A stretch of DNA of 64,000 nucleotides from NCBI GenBank assembly GCA_029204225.1, contig CM055113.1, forward strand, positions 14,006,406-14,070,405, given 5' to 3'. Positions 23,815 through 35,986 of this stretch are shown here, piece after piece (the first letter of the stretch is position 1; every line of letters starts with the position of its first letter). The notes below the pieces were generated by a model. The model worked only from the letters and a program-made list of their open reading frames with translations. It did not search any database and was not told where the DNA came from. Source of the stretch: Diphasiastrum complanatum. Taxonomy: Eukaryota; Streptophyta; Lycopodiopsida; Lycopodiales; Lycopodiaceae. The position numbers were made by a program, and so were the translations under genes.

Positions 23815-24807
23815 ATGGATTCTCAAGGGAAAGCCAATCCTATCATGGACAAGCTTGATGGAGCCAATTACCATCTATGGAAATTTAAGATGAAAACTGT
23901 ACTAATGGCTAAAAAATTGTATGACATTTTGACAGGTGCAGAAGGGAAACCCGATGCAGACGACGCAACAATCGCCAGATGGAAGTTGAATGATGGAAAG
24001 GCTTTCGCACTAATCATCCTCAACATCACGGATACCCAGATCGGCCATGTATCCGAGGCTCAGACATTGAAAGAAGACAGAGACATCTTAAGCACACTAT
24101 ATGAAGTGCGAGATATAGCTTCCAAGCTACATCTCAGGAAGAAATTCTACTCCCTCAAGATGACGAATGGTGATTCTCTGCAGAATCACGTTAATCAATT
24201 CAAGAACCTACTAAGACAAATGGTCGCTGTCGGATCTGTCATTGACGATCAAGATGCAGTGATGCAACTGCTTACAAGCTTGCCAAGCTCTTACGACAGC
24301 TGGGTGATGATCATCACGACTCATCCAGAATTGACTCTTTTGAGAGTCATTAATATGTTGTTGCAGGAAGACACGCGGAGGAACGAAGCCTCAAGTTCCT
24401 CAGCTGATTCTCACGTCTTGTACACCAACAAGAGCACGACAAAGCAGAAGAAGAAGAAAGGCTCGAAGCAATCCAAGCCAGACCAGAAACCAGCTCAACA
24501 CAAGGAACAGTCGAATCCGCAGACAAAGAAGAAGTTGTTTTGTAGATACTGCAAACGAAACAACCATGAAATACAAGACTGCCGAATACTTCAAGCAAAG
24601 AACAACAACAAGGGGCAGTCGAATCAAGTGGCAAATGCAGTTGCAGAAGCTCCACAGCCTATTCAAGAAGCGAATCATGATGCCTTCATGACCAGCCATC
24701 AACAAGGAGCATCTGGCGACAATTCTTGGTTCCTAGATTCTGGAGCCACTCAGCATACGACTAGCCTCATTGGCTGTTTCGAGTCCTATACACCCTACGG
24801 TACCTAG
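23815..24807 (+). CDS. Copia gag and protease start
   Basis: A 330-residue open frame starts at ATG 23815, 119 bases after the primer site. It has the copia gag opening (KLDGANYHLWKFKMKTVL), a helical capsid-like region (HLRKKFYSLKM), a Lys-rich linker, the zinc knuckle CRYCKRNNHEIQDC at about residue 240, and the aspartic protease site WFLDSGATQHTT near residue 305. A TAG at 24805-24807 cuts the protease, which continues in frame (YVHFGDN). This is the longest intact retroelement frame in the window. Confidence 0.9.
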   Translation: MDSQGKANPIMDKLDGANYHLWKFKMKTVLMAKKLYDILTGAEGKPDADDATIARWKLNDGKAFALIILNITDTQIGHVSEAQTLKEDRDILSTLYEVRDIASKLHLRKKFYSLKMTNGDSLQNHVNQFKNLLRQMVAVGSVIDDQDAVMQLLTSLPSSYDSWVMIITTHPELTLLRVINMLLQEDTRRNEASSSSADSHVLYTNKSTTKQKKKKGSKQSKPDQKPAQHKEQSNPQTKKKLFCRYCKRNNHEIQDCRILQAKNNNKGQSNQVANAVAEAPQPIQEANHDAFMTSHQQGASGDNSWFLDSGATQHTTSLIGCFESYTPYGT

Positions 24808-25540
24808 AAATATGTCCACTTTGGTGACAATAGCACACAGGCTATTAAAGGTGAAGGCACTGTAAGATTAAACTTTGCCAATGATCAGTCTAAGCTACTC
24901 TCTAAAGTCCTTTATGTACCAAATTTATCTACAAATCTACTCTATGTACGCAGAATCATAGATCTACGACACATAGTAGAATTCGAATGTGATCAATGTA
25001 AAGTAGTTGACAGGACAGGCAAGATCCTAGCACTTGGAAAGAGACATGGATACTTGTACAAATTGAGTCATTGCTTTTCTGCCTCTAGTCAGGCTCTCAG
25101 TACTTCAATTCATTCAAATAAAGGTTTACTTTGGCATTATAGACTCTGTCATTTAAATCATATTGCTGTACAACAAATGTCTAGACAATTTATTGTTCTT
25201 GATCTCGACTATCCTCGCAAAAGAGTCAAGTTATCTGTCTGTCAAGCTATCTAGTTGGTAAACAGACTAGGAAACCATGTTGTACATTCAAATATTTGGG
25301 GCCCAATGAAAAATCCTTCGCTGAAGGATGCCAAGTATTTTATAACCTTTATTGATGAATTTTTCAGAAAGACCATGGTGTATTTTATAAAGAAGAAATC
25401 AGAAGCCTTCAACTGCTTCAGAATCTTCAAGGAGCGTGCAGAGAAGGAGACTGGAAGGACGATCAAGGCCCTCAGGTCAGACAACGGTGGAGAATATATC
25501 TCTATCGAGTTTAAGGAGTACTGCCAAAGCCAACTCCACA
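24808..25540 (+). pseudogene. Copia protease end and integrase, broken
   Basis: After the stop, the frame continues through protease (VLYVPNLSTNLL) into the GAG-pre-integrase zinc domain (LWHYRLCHLNH) and the integrase core. The first catalytic aspartate is replaced (HSNIWGP instead of HSDIWGP). The second is present (RSDNGGEY). The third, a glutamate, is lost with the deletion that ends the integrase at about 25540. Stops occur at 24805 and 25252. Confidence 0.85.
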
Positions 25541-26140
25541 AAGCATTGTACGGCTTAAAATAGTCTACCAGAGCTTGGTTTCAGAGGATCAACACATTCC
25601 TCATTGAACAAGGATTCAAACCAAGCACTACTGATTGCAATGTTTATCCAAGTCAGTACATCAATCATTCATTATCATCAGCTTGTACGTGGATGATACG
25701 TTGCTCTTCAGCAACAATACCAATATGGTCAAGGATTCGAAGCAGATGCTGTTTTCAGAGTTTGACATGACTGATTTGGGCGAAGCTCACTTCTGTCCGA
25801 TAATTCAAATCCACAGAGACAGAACAAATCGACTGATTTACATCACTCAACAAAGGTATCTTCACAATGTTCTCAACAAATACAATTTGATGAATTGTAA
25901 ATTAGCTCACTCACCAATGGATCCAGGCTTGCATCTGTCAAAGGACCAATGTCCCCAGACCAAGCAGGAAGTAGAGCAAATGAGAGAATACCCTTATTGA
26001 TCGATACTAGGATCTCTCATGTACGCAATGGTCTGTACAAGACCTGATGTCTCTTTTGCGCAAGCTGACTCAGCCAATACATGGCTAATTCTGGCATTCC
26101 CCATTGGAAGGCTCTCATACGAGTCATGAGATATTACACC
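25541..26140 (+). pseudogene. Copia RT C-terminal part and RNase H start
   Basis: It starts mid-domain at LHKALYGLK (the YGLKQAPR motif with a TAG for Gln), followed by the palm motif LYVDDTLLFS in a shifted frame (25635-26000) and MTDLGEAHFCPIIQIHRDR. RNase H linker phrases (AMVCTRPDVSF) come after a stop. Everything from the integrase C-terminus to mid-RT is absent. Confidence 0.85.
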
Positions 26141-28149
26141 TGAATTTGAACAGCATCTTTGTATCCATGGTTAACATGTACAATTCAAATATGTCACTCG
26201 CAAGGCACACATCGTGCTTTCACGTACCTAGGCAATACTTCGTGTCATTTGTCCTACGTGTAAATTGTGCTAGGTCCAAACCGCAAGAATTGGCCATGCT
26301 TACACCTCGAGGGCAGCACCTTGTTGCATCAAGTCCCGCGTTCTACCGACCACCGTGAACTTGGATGCACCTGTGCTTATACTATGGTCAGCACTTTGCA
26401 CAATGACTGTCTTGAAGAGGTGGCCATCCCTGTGAGACTCGCGTAGCTGACTGGCTAGTCGGCTCTGATATCATACGAAGTGCCGTCACCTCAAAGGGCG
26501 TTGTGACTTGAGCAATTTTTCCAAGACATGCTTAAGTCTAACATTCATTCAACATGAACTCATGGAAAAGCCAACTTAGAAAATGCAACCAACTTAAACA
26601 GAAATCCCACCAACCCGAAACAACTTAGGATCCATCTCCAAAAGGGTCCTAAAGGTAAAGACAAGTCACTCATGAAATCTCAAGGCATAATGGTCGCCAA
26701 ACTGACCAAAGGGCATAGTGGCGGGCCTCACGTTGGCGACGTGGATGCCAACAATGCAAAAATGTTGTAATAAGGGTCTTTCCAATTGGACTAGTCTCGA
26801 AGGCGAAACTGAAATGGTAATCATTTCCAAGGATCTATTTTATTAAATCTGGAAGATGTTATATTCATACATAGATTGACTTGGTCTTGGGCCACCAACA
26901 CATGTTGAGCATTGTGCTTGGCTCGCCCTAGTAGAGGGAACTGAGACATGGCGACTGGATTCCTAGCGCTAGTTGAGCTGTCCAGGTTTCTGTCTGCCCG
27001 AACTCCTCCTATAGTTCTGTTGTAATTTGGCGCGCCCCCTCTGTCCTAGAATAAAGTGTTGTATGGTAAAGCATGCTTTTCTGGACTTAGTTTTAATTTT
27101 GTTGTTGATTAAGCTTGGCAGAATCAGTCTAGATCCCGAATATGGGTCCCGAGAGCTGCTCTCCCGGTGGGCAGAATCAACTTAGCTCCTGGACATGGGT
27201 CCCAGAAGCTGACTAGGCCATGACTCGAGCTCCAAGGCTAGCTCATGAATTGTGGCTACTTGACTGGCCATCATAGGTTGGAGGCTTAGTCCTTGACTTC
27301 TTAACTTGTTATGGGACTTTAGGGAGTGTCACCCCCTTAGAGTCTTATGAGGCACGCTGGATGCACTCGAGTTAGCTTTACAACACATGCCCCTCACATA
27401 ACTGAATGCTATCAGCACTGATTTTGGCAGGCAGCTTGGACACATCTCTGAAACAAGGGTGCGACTCACTGATGGTCCAATCTCGATTGATAGTGTGTTG
27501 AAAATCCTTGAGAGATCTTCAAGTTTCGCAACATACATTGCAACCATTGTCTTCCAGCACAGAGGTATGCTAGTCTTGAACCAATGTTCTTCACTTGAAC
27601 ACCAATAGTATTCGATCATGAAGCGACTAAAAATAGAAGTGGTCATATTTTCTCCTCTAGAAACGACAACAAACTAGTTCATCACGCTCTAAAAAATAGC
27701 ATTGCACATAGAGGCAAAAATAGTGATACCTGAAACTACCATCATACATATATGAAAAGAAATTGTCACCTTTGAATATTTGATACCTTTAAGTCGTGTT
27801 CTTCATTGTCATAGTTTTGCTATGTTTCCGTGGCTTGAAATGGCATGTTCCTCAAATTCATTACCTTTCATGTTTTTGCTTATTCTTGCATTTACACTCT
27901 TTATGCTGGCTGGACAAAGTTGAGGTGCGAGTTCCAACTTACTGAAATATGATTCTCACCCATAACGTTTTTGAAGCAATCCTGTCAAAAGGGTATTCGC
28001 TAATCCGACAGTCTTAGGTCAATGAAGTGTGAACTCTGAATGAGCTTACACATCCATCTATATCCCTACAAAGAGTGAGCTGCAAATTGGGTTCTGAGGT
28101 TCTGACCTTGGCTGCAAGCAAGCTATCTCCTTCTGAGGCGGTTATCAGT
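26141..28149. other. Intergenic, possible old LTR remnants
   Basis: No host gene is seen. The minus strand at 26461-26472 reads GATATCAGAGCC, a weak primer-site-like string. A direct repeat of about 55 bases (GGCAGAATCA...GGGTCCC) lies at about 27116-27215. A 105-codon minus frame at 27329-27646 has no recognised domain. Confidence 0.35.
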
Positions 28150-28312
28150 TGCGTCCCAACCTTGGAGACATGATGGTCTGTAGCTGCATTACATACTTTT
28201 CATGATGGAATCATTATCTGTGTCTTGCCCTGTAAAAGAAATATATCCCAAGTGTCCTTTCCTTGGATCATGCATGGCCAGCTTGGGAGCCTGTAATTGT
28301 AAGTGGAACTTA

Positions 28313-28540
28313 TGGTTTTTTTTATGGGTATTTTAATATTGAAATCTGTAACATACTGAATAACGCTTCCTATGCTCATTACTTTTTTAGGGTCAGAAGG
28401 TATTTTATTACTTGAATCTGTAACATACTGAATAAAGCTTACTATGCTCATTACCTTTTTTGGGTTCAGAAGGTAGCTTCGATTCTCAGTTCTAGAAGTT
28501 ATGGTTCTTTTCCCTTCTAATCTGTAATATTTTGAGTAAA
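28313..28540. repeat. 75-bp tandem repeat, three diverged copies
   Basis: The repeated phrase is AATCTGTAACATACTGAATAA...GCTCATTAC followed by T-runs and GGTTCAGAAGGTA. The left arm carries one such unit near 14250-14340, so the array grew in the right arm. Confidence 0.7.
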
Positions 28541-28679
28541 ACTTCCAAGGCTCATCAATTTCTTGATTGGGAAGTTAGCCAGATTCTCGACAGGACTTAA
28601 TTTGGAAACCCATGAATATCCTAATTCTACAACATCTTACCCATCACCAAGCACCCAGTAGCTTCAAGGAGTCGTTTCA

Positions 28680-28750
28680 AATGATATCTTACCCCATCAC
28701 CAGCTACCCAATGACATCTTACCCCATCACCAGCTACCCAGTAGGACTTG
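28680..28750. repeat. Short tandem repeat within right-arm insertion
   Basis: Copies of ATCTTACCCCATCACCAGC-TACCCA, roughly 29 bp apart, with a diverged copy just upstream near 28635. Confidence 0.75.
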
Positions 28751-30317
28751 CTTCTTACTTCAAGGATATGTTAAGAAGATATGGTATTTTATCCAATCAC
28801 GACGTGCCTGTTGGAGCTTACCATTGGGTTTAAGGAGCTGTTAGGACAATAACTCCTATGTTAGTGGATTAATGTTTCTTATACTAATAAAGCAGTTCTT
28901 TCCTTTACCGGTGACTCAACAAGTTTCTGGACTAGAGAGATATTGTCTTCATCAGCCATCAGTCCTCCTCCAAATCGATGTTCGGAAGGAAAACTTGTAG
29001 ATTTGTAAATATAAAACGATGTTGCAGCTGAACAAATTCATTTAGAAAGGATACTTTATCAAGGATTGAGTTCCCTTGTGCGCGACCTAATTTTCATAGC
29101 TGAGCTGCTAGTTCACTCTTGTGACATAATCCTGGCTCCATACGGTTGTCTAATGACTCCAGTGCATTACGTGAGGGTATAAGCATCATCTTTTAGTCAC
29201 GACACCTTCTCATAATAGAAAATGGAACAAAAAAATCCTGGTCTAACCTCATGCAGGTCCTCTAGGAATACGATTGTAATTACAGAATCCAGATTTAAGG
29301 CTATGAATGGATCCTCGGGGACCTCACACATGCCTTCAGAATCTGAGCTCCCTATGTGGGAACCATCATCTGTGTTACATTCCCTCTCTCCTTTGCTTGG
29401 ATCCATTTGCGATCATTATCTGGAAATTCGCTTGTTTGTGACTCTTACAAAGTACAGCCACAAGATGGAGCTCATTAGCTGTAAAACATATAATCAATGA
29501 TCAATCTGATTGGGTCATTCTCTGTCCTCCATGTCCTTTCCAAACTAGACAAGCTAGTTGTCTGGACTTCTGCTACTCTTATGCAGATATTGTTAGATCT
29601 CTTTGAAGAAGATTTTTCCACAATCCCAAAAACATTCTATGAGTGTTAGGAATTGTAATATGTTTTCCTGCGAATCCTCTCTGAATGGTGCTAGTAATTT
29701 CAAACTATGAGATCGAAGCGCTTTGCTAAATTAGGACCTGTGAACCTTTTCTTCCTTACAAACGTCTTTGTCATTGCTAATATTGGCATTGCCTGGTTGC
29801 TCTCATTTCTAACCTTTACAATATATGTCAGTTTTAGAAAAAAAAACATGATTTCCGTACCTCGTGTTCATAGTTTCCTTGATGTTTTTAACGTGGGTTC
29901 CGAGTGTTTTATGGAATGAATGTGTGTAAAAGCCCTGCATTCTGCACATCACGTTATTTTCTAGTTTGTTTTGAAATAGAAAAAGATAGTTCTGAATGCC
30001 GTACACAATGAATGTGGGTAAATACAATTTTTGCACAGAACGTTACTCTTTAATGTGTTACGAACTAAAAGAAAAATGAAAAGCAATGTAGCTCTTATAA
30101 TATGGTCGGCGTGTACTGGATGTGTTCTGTATCCAGCGAACCATAAAATCTTCAGAATGAGTACTGATGTGTTTGTTTATCTGTTCGATTTATTCAGGGA
30201 TTAAGTTTGCATGAAAGATTTGTGTTTTCAGGATAATAGTTTTGTTGTACGGGGAATGAAAAAGAAAATGTATAGTGCAAAAATAAAATCTTCATGTCTT
30301 TAATACTCACGTGCTAG

Positions 30318-32434
30318 AGTTTGCCTACCTTAACAAGTTGGCAAATCCAGAAGAAAATGTTTTGAGTGCTTTCGTGTTCGGTAATATTCAGCCACAGAAC
30401 AATTGTAAAATTCAGAGTTGCAATGGTTCAAACATTCCTGAAGCAAAGACCAGTCATTCATGTGATGTAGATCTCTTAAACCATGAAAAAGGCACTCTGC
30501 AAACATTCAATGGCTCTGGCAAAATGCCACGGAATATTTACAATTGTCTCCAGTTTGATGGGTTTAAAGCCCCCAATCCCACCAGCAATGGTGAAAGTAT
30601 TGTGTCAGACAAATCTGAAAGAAGACCTGACCTAGAAAATAGTCCGGACTCGGAATTATGGATGCAAGAAAATGGTGGATGGATGTTAAAGTTTTTTTCT
30701 GAAACAGAATTCGTTGAAGCAAGTAAGAGTTCCGGAAATAGAAAGAGGTTCAGGCTCTTGATTTAAAAGAACCCCATTCAACTTCGGGGTGTTTTGAAGA
30801 AACAAAGTTGGAGAAGGATGGCAGAGTTGATACACCTCCTGTTGATTATCAGGGTCTGTTCACCCTCGGAGCCCAGATAAGAAAATCAAAGAAAATGAAA
30901 TGTGTGGTTGCAGAGGAAGCAGTAAATATATATATTGATGCACAGGTGAAGAATAAATGTGATACAGGAAGTGTTAAGAATGAAATTTTTGAGTCAAACA
31001 ATGCTAGTGTTGTGAGAAAAGTTGAAAGTAAGAGATCTACATTCCTCACAGAAATGGAAGTGACACATATAGCTGTAGATAATGAGAACCCAGCACTGCT
31101 GAAAAGGGACAGCAGCAACAATATGCCTCAACTTGCCACCCAGACACTTTTGGTAATGGCAAGATGAAAACAAAGTCAAAGAAGCAACAGAAAAGACCTG
31201 TCGAAGCTTTGGAAAGCATTTGCCAGCTGAAAGAGGGTGGCAGCAATTATAGATCTCTTCTCAACTCCTAGACACTTTTATATTTTGGTATGAAGAAAAC
31301 AAAGTCACAGAAGAAACAGAAAAGAGCTGCAGAAGCATTGGAGAGCACTTGCCAGCTGAAAGAGGATGGCAGCAATTATGAACCTCTTCTTATGGAAAAA
31401 ACAAAGCCACAGACGAAACGAAAAACACCCGCTGAAGCATTGGAGAGCACTTGTCAGCTTAAAGAGGATGGCGGCAATTATAGACCTCTTCTTGATTCCC
31501 AGACTTTTTTTGGTAATGGTACGAAGAAAACAAAGTCACAGAAGAAATGGAAAAGACCTGCTGAAGCATTGGACAGCACTTGTCAGCTGAAAGAGGATGG
31601 CAGCAATTATAGACCTCTTCTTGACACCCAGACGCTTTTGGTTACTGGTACGAAGAAAACAAAATCACAAAAGAAAGGGAAAACACCCGCTGAAGCAGTG
31701 GAGGGCACTTGTCAGCTGAAAGAGGATGGCAGCAATTATACACCTCTTCTTGGCACCCAGACACTTTCTTGTAATAGTACGAAGGAAATAAAGTCACAAA
31801 AGAAACGGAAAACACCCGCCGAAGCATTGGGGAGCACTTGTCAGCTGAAAGAGGATGGCAGCAATTATCGACCTCTTCTCGACTCCCAGACACTTTCTGG
31901 GAATGGTAAAAAGAAAAGAAAGTCACGGAAGAAACGGAAAAGAGACACTGGAGCATTGAAGAGCACTTGTCAGCTGACAGAGGACGCCAGCAATTATAGA
32001 CCTCCTCTTGACTCCCAGACACTTTCTTGTAATGATAAGAAGAAAAATAAGTCACAGAAGAAACAAAGAAGGTCTGCCGCGGCATTGGAGAGCACTTGCC
32101 AAAGGATAAACATTGAAGGACTTACCAAAGTTGACACACATACTTTGACAAAAGTTTCAAGCTCTTTAAAAAGGTACACAGAAAGAACAAATGCAGCTTC
32201 AATATTTTATGAGGCAACAGACTCGGAGGCAGTTGGGTACAGTGATTCCTGTGCCAATAAACAGGTTACAAATCAAAAGCGTAAAAAGTCAAAAAAGAAA
32301 AGGAATGCAGATGTACACAAACCAGATGTTTGCTGTGAGCATTTAAGGATAGAGAGCACATGCAACGTTAGAACTTTTGGAGAACAAAATACTCATCCGA
32401 AAATTGCATTCTCTGCAACAAAAAATGTGAGTCT
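30318..32434 (+). pseudogene. Gene X exon 4 pseudogene copy
   Basis: The inverted-duplicate copy starts after a conserved acceptor (GTGCTAG/AG) and ends near a conserved donor AAT/GTGAGT. It matches exon 4 (FAYLNKLANPEENVLSAF; MQENGGWMLKFFSETEFVEA) but is frameshifted near 30745 (ends RKRFRLLI) and again near 31150 (one T fewer in ACACTTTTGG), with a TAG near 31270. From 31290 a 385-codon frame with about seven repeat units is intact to TAA at 32445. It has about 70 codons (30820-31030, VDTPPVDYQGLFTLGAQIRK region) absent from the left copy. Exons 1-3 are not duplicated, so no complete gene can be made here. Confidence 0.85.
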
Positions 32435-32950
32435 TCCATATCGATAATGAATGCTGTTAATCTGTTCCAGGGCATTTCCAAAGCACATCCACGTGTACAG
32501 AATGGAACCTACATACTGAACAGATTTTTTGATTAATTAAGTTTCAATCAATTTAGAAAGTTTTATATTTTTTAAGGAAAGCATCTCCTGTTCGGAAAGA
32601 TTCTGTGTTTTATTTCATACGAATGGAGCAGGTTGTTCTAATTTTTTGTTTTCAAATGTTTTACAAAGAAAAACAGAAGAAGCATCTTTGGTATGGAAAT
32701 TGGGATTATATTGGGTTGTGAATGTGACTTGGAGTGTAACAGAAGCAATCCAAGGTTGAACAAGAAAGAAAGCTTTCCCGTGCATTGCTAAGGATGACTT
32801 TCATCGTGTTTCCTAAGCTAGTAAGGTCTGATATTCTGTCTAAGCAAATCATTGTTATATATAATGGTCAGAGGAAGTCCAATTAATTTACTTAGATCTT
32901 CTTACTTCTGTTCATAATTGCACTGGAGCTGAACTTTTCCTATGGTGCAG

Positions 32951-33066
32951 CACAATGGCTTGTCCCATCCGAAGGCATAAAAGTAAACTATCAAAAGCTT
33001 GAAAGGAGGCACCTATCATACCTTACAATACTTCATGCCATGACCGAATCATCAGTAAACAAGCTG
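32951..33066 (+). pseudogene. Gene X exon 5 copy
   Basis: Bounded by acceptor TATGGTGCAG and donor AAGCTG/GTATGT, both conserved with the left arm. One frame is fully open (QWLVPSEGIKVNYQKLERRH, then LSYLTILHAMTES). The frame set by exon 4 stops at the same TAA as in gene X. It lies downstream of the frameshifted exon 4 copy. Confidence 0.6.
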
Positions 33067-34271
33067 GTATGTACTGAAACTTTTACCTAGCACAGACATC
33101 ATTTTGCTCACTGTTTTACTCAATTCAGATAATTCAGTTTGAGTTGCATTCACAAGTTTGTTGATTTTAAGTCTTCATGGTAGGGACCAGGTGCATATTG
33201 CGGTTTTCTCAGTGAGAAATACATGATGCTATCATCTTTTTTATTAAAGATGTGGGAACTTATGTAATGTCACCACCAACATGTCGATACTGTTCATTCA
33301 ATCATTCATCCAATTGATATGTGTAGTTGCAAGTGACAATTACAAAGATCAATGATAAGCTCAGAGATTTCTTGTTGATAGCATTCAAAAAACATAATTA
33401 TTTCATGACCACAACCTGCACTTGATAGTGTGTAGAAAATACGAGTATATTGAGGCTTAAAATGTCATTGTTATGAACCTTTTCATTATCTATTGCAAAC
33501 TTTAGCAGTCTATGGTAATAATTTAGTGGATATAACAAAACGTTACTTATTTGGTTGTTCTAATATTTAAGCGTTGTATGTTGATATCTTGCAAGACATG
33601 TTGCATTAGACCTGGAGAGCATTATTCTCTAAACTTTGTATGGCAAATATGTTGCCTTCCTAGTCAGAATTGTACATGTTGTTGTAATTTTTGAAAACTA
33701 GAATAGGCCTTGCATATTGAGGAATGAGTTTTGATCTTCAAATTGGTGTAGGTTCTGAAAATTATGGAAGGTTAATGAAGTGTTTGTAAGCTACATGCAT
33801 AAATTGTTTACAAGATGAAGCTTAATGCATATGGTACATACTTTATATATTATGTGGATATGATATGTTACTTTGGTCTTTGGATATCAAAACTTCATAG
33901 CTCAGTTGTGAGGACTTATTTTTTGGGTATATGGAATATGCTTGATTGAGAAAATCTATTCTAAAGCATCATTTGTTGAATTAAGTTGTTCCAAGCCTTG
34001 AAACTTTTGTTTGTTCACATAGATTTGAACCTTTTTGAGACATCAATGATCATCTATGTATGAAAATTGCGATAATGTTTTAAGTAACGTTTTAGCTTTC
34101 TTTTGCTTTTCACTGGAGCTCTTCATGTGTTGTTGTTTTCCTTGTGTCCTCATTGGTGCGACGACTTGGAATGAAATTCTTGACCCTAAGGAGAATCAAT
34201 TATTGGAGGACCTTCCATGTTTGTTGAAAGAATATGTGTTGTCTACACCTTTGTTTGGCCTACCATAATAG

Positions 34272-34352
<81 letters not shown>
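34272..34352. repeat. (CT)n microsatellite
   Basis: Counterpart of the GA tract at 8186-8206 in the left arm, but about four times longer. Confidence 0.95.
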
Positions 34353-34355
<3 letters not shown>

Positions 34356-34468
34356 ACCAGCCCATCTAGTTTTCACTACGTAAAATAGGCAACTGCAGGT
34401 CATTAGAATTTTAGGGCATGACGCCCAATTAGAAAGCAGGAATCAAATATTTTCCACAACGTACAACT

Positions 34469-34611
<143 letters not shown>

Positions 34612-35240
34612 TCTATTTTGGAAAAACACCTCGCCTGGTTGCAAGAAATTCAATGGAATCTAGATGCGGTGGGAGGATGGTCTTGATCTTCAATAGATAA
34701 GGTTGAATTTACTACTAATTATATTTATTAATCGTATGTATCAAATTCGACTAAAATAAATTGTAAGATTGGATCTCATGTAGGACAATCAAAATCCTAG
34801 TTGACTACTACTTATTGAAGAGAACTTTGGACATGGGAACAATTTTCAAAGCAGACAAAAGTTACATGTCACCATATGTCAATTGTTTTTTTCCTTGGAA
34901 GGATTGGTTAAGAGTTTTGGGATTCAACAGAAACAGATTAGATTTTCAGAAGTGTTGTGACTTGTGAGAAGCATGCAATGCTCAAAACATAAGAGCCAAA
35001 TACAATCTCGACGAAATTTGTGTCATATATGGTGTAAGAAGACTCCCATTCAAGAAGAGAATGAAGGATCTATCATGTGATAGCTTGTTCGTTGATTAGT
35101 GCAGAGTAGTTCATTTGAGAAGAAAAAAGCAATCCTTATAAGACGAGTCGCTCTTGTTGACAGATGATAGACTTAAAAGTTCATTGTTTTTTCTTCAACT
35201 AAAACAAAGATAATCATTTTTAGATCTTAATACAAATTTT

Positions 35241-35986
35241 TGTTTAAATTGTCACTTCTAACTTGATAATTTGTTAATCTTGAGATTTAGATGCATATTG
35301 AGGTCTCACAAGTGTGGAGCCTGTTCTCATGTGTGAAAGCAATTAGAAAAAATACTTGTATAAAGTTAGATTCATTTTAAGTCAATCTACACAAGTGTGA
35401 ACTTGATTTTTGACTAGAATCTAAAAAAAAGTCATTTTGGTCAATCTCCTTGTAATTAGCTTGCACTTCCATGTGAATGAGCAAATGATCCCACATGTCA
35501 AGATGTTGTTTACACGTGTGGATCTGGATATACTAGATAAGATGTACATATTCTTCTAGATCCTATTTTATAAGAAAGATTTTCACTTTTTGTGGAGACT
35601 AGCATTTGGATTCTATTAGTAGGATAAGTCAACTTTGATCTATGAGCATATCTTGCTCCCATTGGTGGATCTTCATGATGTGGCACTCCCCACATGTGTG
35701 AAGACCTGCTGGACTAGTTTATAGGTCGTTCATGTACTTGATCGTAAAGAGATCACCAAATCTAATCAGAAGTTGATGAGAGATTTCCATTCTAGCAATT
35801 TGCTTGAGATCTACACATTTGTTTTGTGATTTTGTGCTTGTAAGCTATCAAATAAGTTTAGAACTTTGCTCTTTGGCCACAGTCCGTACAGTGACTGTTT
35901 TTCACACGTGTGAGGCCACCCTTGATAGTTTTTTGGTTTTACATCTATCGATCTTGCTAAATAGTTAGAGATTTGCATCTAGATCA
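35241..35986 (+). repeat. 5' LTR of nested copia element (truncated)
   Basis: Starts TGTTTAAATTGTCACTTC. It matches the 3' LTR at 44675-45929 without the 377-bp insertion and stops matching at 35986, inside the LTR. About the last 150 bases of the LTR and the primer site are missing. The five bases before it (ATTTT) nearly match those after the 3' LTR (TTTTT), as expected for a target-site duplication. Confidence 0.9.

Larger units (their letters stand above)
23697..26140 (+). mobile_element. Copia element body, internally deleted and 3'-truncated
   Basis: The order is primer site, gag, protease and integrase; then an abrupt join near 25540 to the end of reverse transcriptase; then the start of RNase H (AMVCTRPDVSF). 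Homology stops near 26140. No polypurine tract or 3' LTR follows. The element is dead: stops at 24805, 25252 and 25561, a lost integrase catalytic residue and the internal deletion. Confidence 0.9.

Noticed and set aside
26461-26472. Primer site of another minus-strand element
   Set aside because: GATATCAGAGCC is imperfect and has no LTR pair or gag beside it.
31642-32085. Minus-strand repeat-containing frame
   Set aside because: Antisense of the gene X exon 4 pseudogene.
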